Shown here one piece after another: positions 60,967 through 64,000 of a DNA stretch of 64,000 nt. Both the position numbers and the translations under genes were made by a program. This DNA comes from Rhodoflexus caldus. Lineage in GTDB: Bacteria > Bacteroidota > Bacteroidia > Cytophagales > Thermoflexibacteraceae. The DNA lies in assembly GCF_021206925.1 (NCBI RefSeq), contig NZ_JAJPRF010000001.1, positions 434,001-498,000 on the forward strand, in the 5' to 3' direction. Position 1 is the first letter of the stretch. The number at the start of each line of letters is the position of its first letter. The notes below the pieces were generated by a model. The model saw only the letters and a list, made by a program, of their open reading frames with translations, was not told where the DNA came from and did not search any database.

Positions 60967-62181
60967 TTATTCTGCCAGAGCTTGTTTCACCTTCTCGGCT
61001 GCATCTTTCAGAAGAATGGCAGAAGTTACTTTTAATCCTGATTCTTCTATTACGCGTGCGCCTTCTTCGGCATTCGTGCCTTGCAGGCGGACAATAATCG
61101 GGATGTTGATATTGCCAATTTTTTTGTAAGCCTCTACCACACCGTTGGCCACGCGGTCGCAACGAACAATACCGCCGAAAATATTAATCAAAATAGCTTT
61201 TACGTTCGGGTCTTTCAGGATGATGCGGAAGCCGGCTTCCACTGTTTGCGCATTTGCACCGCCGCCCACATCCAAGAAATTGGCAGGCTCGCCGCCGGAG
61301 AGTTTAATAATGTCCATGGTAGCCATTGCCAAACCTGCGCCGTTTACCATACAGCCCACATTGCCATCTAGTTTCACGTAATTCAGTCCTGATGCAGATG
61401 CTTCCACTTCCAACGGGTCTTCCTCGTTCAGGTCGCGCATGGCTGCAAGTGCCGGCTGACGGAACAAGGCATTGTCGTCTAAGTTTACCTTCGCATCAAC
61501 GGCAATGATTTTGTTATCAGAAGTTTTCAGGCAGGGGTTGATTTCAAACTGAACCGCATCGGTAGCATCATAGGCTTTGTACAGCGCAGTAATGAACTCT
61601 ACCATGCCTTCGTGAGCTTTTCCTGAAAGGCCAAGTTTATCGGCAATTTCTTTTGCCTGCTCGGGTTGCAAACCCTGAACAGGGTCAACCCATACTTTGA
61701 TAATTTTTTCGGGAGTATGTTTGGCTACTTCTTCAATTTCAACGCCGCCTTCGGTACTTGCCATAATGACATTGCAAGCCTTGGAACGGTCTAAGAGAAT
61801 TGCCACATAGTATTCTTTGGGTTCGCTTTCGCCCTTGTAGTAAACATCCTGTGCTACCAATACTTTATTCACTTTGCGGCCTTGTTCACCGGTTTGGACA
61901 GTTACCAGCGTATTACCAAGCAGGTTGCGGGCTACGGTTTCTACTTTTTCCAACGAAGTGCAGAATTTTACGCCTTCCTGTTGCGTTTCTTTGGTTTTGC
62001 CTTTGCCGCGTCCGCCTGCATGAATTTGTGCTTTTACAACCCAGCCTTCCGTACCTGTAGATGCCTGCAACTGACGCGCTGCCTCAACAGCCGCCTCGGC
62101 AGTATCGGCTACGATACCTTCCTGAATGCGAACGCCGTAGCTTTTCAGTATTTCTTTTGCCTGATATTCGTGAATGTTCAT
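60967..62181 (-). CDS. sucC: Succinyl-CoA synthetase subunit beta
   Basis: 404 residues from ATG 62181 (MNIHEYQAKEILKSYGV). ATP-grasp domain with WVVKAQIHAGGRGKGKT and the nucleotide site FEINPCLKTSDNKIIAVDAK; the CoA-ligase half has NVGCMVNGAGLAMATMDIIK and PANFLDVGGGANAQTV. It makes succinyl-CoA to succinate with ATP or GTP in the TCA cycle. sucD is not adjacent. The longer frame from 62226 covers the promoter and is rejected. Confidence 0.96.
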   Translation of the reverse strand: MNIHEYQAKEILKSYGVRIQEGIVADTAEAAVEAARQLQASTGTEGWVVKAQIHAGGRGKGKTKETQQEGVKFCTSLEKVETVARNLLGNTLVTVQTGEQGRKVNKVLVAQDVYYKGESEPKEYYVAILLDRSKACNVIMASTEGGVEIEEVAKHTPEKIIKVWVDPVQGLQPEQAKEIADKLGLSGKAHEGMVEFITALYKAYDATDAVQFEINPCLKTSDNKIIAVDAKVNLDDNALFRQPALAAMRDLNEEDPLEVEASASGLNYVKLDGNVGCMVNGAGLAMATMDIIKLSGGEPANFLDVGGGANAQTVEAGFRIILKDPNVKAILINIFGGIVRCDRVANGVVEAYKKIGNINIPIIVRLQGTNAEEGARVIEESGLKVTSAILLKDAAEKVKQALAE

Positions 62182-62213
62182 AATGGGCGAAAATTTGATT
62201 TTTTTTGGACTGC

Positions 62214-62243
62214 CAAAATTACGCAATCCCGACGAATGAACAA
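62214..62243 (-). promoter_or_regulatory. Promoter of sucC
   Basis: Minus strand TTG (62243-62241), 19 nt, TAATTTTG (62221-62214): full consensus, 33 bp before the start codon. It begins 4 bp after the stop codon of the exonuclease gene, so sucC has its own promoter. Confidence 0.85.
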
Positions 62244-62247
62244 CCTT

Positions 62248-62877
62248 TTAGTCATCCTCGCCTTCCCAAAATGCCAAATCGTCTTCCGATACGCGAAACT
62301 TTTCGGCATTTTTTAGAATGAGCGCCAAACAACGACCTGTGAGAATGGAGTCTTCCAGCGCATTGTGGGTTTCTGTTTCGCGCTCCATGCCAAAGTAAGC
62401 CGCCACGCTTTTGAGGCTCAACGATTTAGGCCCGGCAATCCCGTTGGCTTTCAGGATGCGGAAGTAAAAATTGGAAAGCACAAACAAATCCAACGGCCGA
62501 TAGGAGAACTCCCAACTCATTTGCGATTTTTTGTAGGCAAAGCGTAAAAAATTAATATCAGTGGTTACACTTTGCCCGCATACAACAATTCTGCGAAGGT
62601 CGCTGCGGGTTTGCAAGTTGAGTTCATCCATCAACCAATCTTCAAAGTCTTCCAGCATTTCGTGAATCATTGGCGCATCGTCCAAGTCTGCAACGGTTAG
62701 GTTATGCACCTCCGATGCGGGAATAGAAAATCGCTCAGGATACTCGGGATAAACATTGCTCAGGTAGGTGGAAATTTCGTTCCATCGGTCATCGTATAAA
62801 ACCGCCCCGATTTGTATGATTTCGTGATAATCCGGCTCTAATCCGGTAGTTTCTACGTCAAAAACAAGATAAGGCAT
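62248..62877 (-). CDS. DEDDh 3'-5' exonuclease (DnaQ/ExoX-like)
   Basis: 209 residues. Exo I: YLVFDVETTGLEPDYHEIIQ (Asp7, Glu9); Exo II: CGQSVTTDINFLRFAYKKSQ (Asp); Exo III: ETETHNALEDSILTGRCLAL (His and Asp). These four acidic residues and one histidine are the two-metal active site of DEDDh nucleases. It trims 3' ends of DNA or RNA; family members act in repair or as proofreading subunits. It stands alone, not in a polymerase operon. Confidence 0.9.
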   Translation of the reverse strand: MPYLVFDVETTGLEPDYHEIIQIGAVLYDDRWNEISTYLSNVYPEYPERFSIPASEVHNLTVADLDDAPMIHEMLEDFEDWLMDELNLQTRSDLRRIVVCGQSVTTDINFLRFAYKKSQMSWEFSYRPLDLFVLSNFYFRILKANGIAGPKSLSLKSVAAYFGMERETETHNALEDSILTGRCLALILKNAEKFRVSEDDLAFWEGEDD

Positions 62878-63225
62878 GAATGATATGGGTTTATTGGCGA
62901 TTTTTTTCGCGTGGTGGCGGATTCAGCATCCTGTGCACTGTTGCACTTTCGCACTGCATAGTCTGCTTCTTGCCATACAAAATGCAACAGATTACTGCAC
63001 AAACCGCAATTTAGCACATAAAAAGGCACATCAAATACACCATGCAATTGAGTCAAACAAACCGACATTTCGCAAGTCGGATTTGAGATTTTAGATTTAT
63101 GCAAAACTCTGAAAAACAAGTATTTAAACCTTACGTAGCTTGAAACACCATCGGGTTTGTGTATCAACAAAGCGCGCTGAAAGTTGTACCTAACTATCTG
63201 CAAATGGGGATGCTTACGATATAAA
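62878..63225. other. Gene-free region with repeat copy C
   Basis: No convincing reading frame on either strand. It holds repeat copy C at 63098-63170; the rest has no clear structure or exact promoter match. The next hairpin terminator starts at 63221. Confidence 0.6.
63098..63170 (+). repeat. Dispersed palindromic element, copy C
   Basis: AAAAACAAGTATTTAAACC then a decayed centre and CGGGTTTGTGTATCAAC, matching the ends of copy B. The palindrome itself is largely lost. Confidence 0.6.
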
Positions 63226-63258
63226 AACCCGATAGACTGCTACGACCTATCGGGTTTA
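63221..63258 (-). terminator. Terminator of the PspB-like gene unit
   Basis: AAACCCGATAG (63226-63236) pairs with CTATCGGGTTT (63248-63258); on the minus strand TTTTTATA follows. 62 bp after the stop codon. Confidence 0.8.
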
Positions 63259-63319
63259 ATCTGCTGATATTCAGAAACTTAAAAAATCTTCTTTGCTAAC
63301 CGCCCGTACTTTCACACAT

Positions 63320-63676
63320 TTAGCGAAACTTCTTGCGGTCGGCAATAATTTTGGCAATTTCGCCGCTGAGCATATTTTCCTGACCGGCAGGGGGCAGTTC
63401 TTGACCGGCGCCGCTGCTTTCTCTTACTTGTTTAAAATCGGCAGAAATATCGCCAAGCGTTACAATCGTTTCCAGATTTTCAATCCGCTGACGCAATTCC
63501 GCATTCTCTTTGGCAAGCGACTGTGTCATTTTCAGTATTTGCTCCAATTGGGCAGATGTCTGATTTTTTTCTTTGCCTTGCTGAAGTTCCAGCTTTTTAT
63601 ATTTCAAAAAGGTAGCCGATAGGATTGCCGTTATAGGCACCGACATAATCACCCCTATGATAAAGATATCTTCCAC
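63320..63676 (-). CDS. PspB-like membrane-anchored coiled-coil protein
   Basis: About 118 residues from GTG 63676 (alternatives: TTG 63736, ATG 63646). One membrane helix at the N-terminus (FIIGVIMSVPITAILSATFL), then a charged coiled coil (QTSAQLEQILKMTQSLAKEN, ELRQRIENLETIVTLGD), the pattern of phage-shock protein B, ending in a Pro/Gly-rich and basic tail. PspB-type proteins sense inner-membrane stress with PspA/PspC; neither is nearby. Family link is suggestive only. Confidence 0.6.
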   Translation of the reverse strand: MEDIFIIGVIMSVPITAILSATFLKYKKLELQQGKEKNQTSAQLEQILKMTQSLAKENAELRQRIENLETIVTLGDISADFKQVRESSGAGQELPPAGQENMLSGEIAKIIADRKKFR

Positions 63677-63748
63677 CGTATTTTGTTTATGTTTTGCTAC
63701 ATTAAAGATACGGATTTCACGCAAAAAGTTGCACAAAATGCCATTCGT

Positions 63749-64000
63749 TTACAGCAATTTAAACTCAATGCGCCGATTTTTGGCGCGGTTTACATCGCTG
63801 TCGTTAGGAACTTGCGGCATTGTTTCGCCATAGCCTTTGGCAATCAGCCGCGATGCGTCAATGCCATTTTGCGTGAGGTAGCTGACCACTGCTTGCGCTC
63901 GTTTGCGGGAAAGTTCCAAATTGGCAGCATCTGAACCTACATCATCAGTATGCCCGCCAATTTCCACTTTTAGTTGCGGATTTTGCCTCATCAGAGCAGA
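63749..64000 (-). CDS. OmpA-family C-terminal domain (partial)
   Basis: The last 83 codons of a gene that begins beyond base 64000. The OmpA peptidoglycan-binding motif is clear: VEIGGHTDDVGSDAANLELS, RKRAQAVVSYLTQNGIDASR and IAKGYGETMPQVPNDSDVNR, AKNRRIEFKLL. This domain holds diaminopimelate in murein, so the protein links the outer membrane to the cell wall. N-terminal part unknown. The gap of 72 bp to the next gene on the strand allows co-transcription. Confidence 0.93.
   Translation of the reverse strand, partial: SALMRQNPQLKVEIGGHTDDVGSDAANLELSRKRAQAVVSYLTQNGIDASRLIAKGYGETMPQVPNDSDVNRAKNRRIEFKLL

Overview
The window is ordinary chromosomal DNA of a Gram-negative member of the Bacteroidota, most likely a Cytophagales-type bacterium. 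The evidence is the type IX secretion pair PorU/PorV, lipid A synthesis (LpxB), an atpD-atpC pair split from the other ATP synthase genes, many Bacteroidota-typical families (DUF983, DUF2911, DUF2807, PorV, RqcH-like RecQ tail), start sites without Shine-Dalgarno sequences, and repeated matches to the Bacteroidota sigma-A promoter (TTG, 19-20 nt, TAnnTTTG) in front of genes. No rRNA, prophage, insertion sequence or CRISPR array was seen.

Layout. 1-5 kb: the edge of a VapBC-like toxin-antitoxin module next to a C-terminally shortened mutA, an rfbC-glycosyltransferase pair, a CDF metal exporter and an AT-rich higBA module. 5-18 kb: DUF983 protein, isoaspartyl peptidase, a thioesterase, an unknown coiled-coil protein overlapping lpxB, a GT-C-like membrane protein, an M14 peptidase, tRNA-His, dihydroorotase, sugar-phosphate isomerase and a methyltransferase. 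18-28 kb: S9 peptidase, tsaB, a two-component pair, a strong candidate small RNA, recQ split by one in-frame amber codon, a second VapBC module and proline dehydrogenase. 28-38 kb: dipeptide epimerase, an nfeD-TPR-Do protease operon, a PLP lyase with a divergent Lrp regulator, and rpoN with a PAP2 protein. 38-46 kb: porV, porU, a 335-bp tandem duplication carrying two near-identical terminator-ended units, acyl-CoA dehydrogenase, TerC and rpsT. 46-64 kb: a solitary nuoN, a hybrid kinase, DUF2911 protein, mltG with an NtrY-like kinase, a TetR-fabF operon with an operator inside its promoter, atpDC, carA, sucC, a DEDDh exonuclease, a PspB-like protein and the end of an OmpA-family protein.

Most genes are housekeeping: envelope building (lpxB, rfbC, mltG, porU/V, OmpA), amino-acid and fatty-acid oxidation feeding respiration (proline dehydrogenase, acyl-CoA dehydrogenase, sucC, nuoN, atpDC), nucleotide synthesis (pyrC, carA) and membrane/protein quality control (nfeD-TPR-Do protease, peptidases). 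The most unusual non-coding signals are the tandem ~100-nt units upstream of porU (each could encode the same 16-residue peptide followed at once by a terminator), the promoter-to-terminator small RNA candidate at about 23.5 kb, and a dispersed palindromic element present four times in gene-free DNA.
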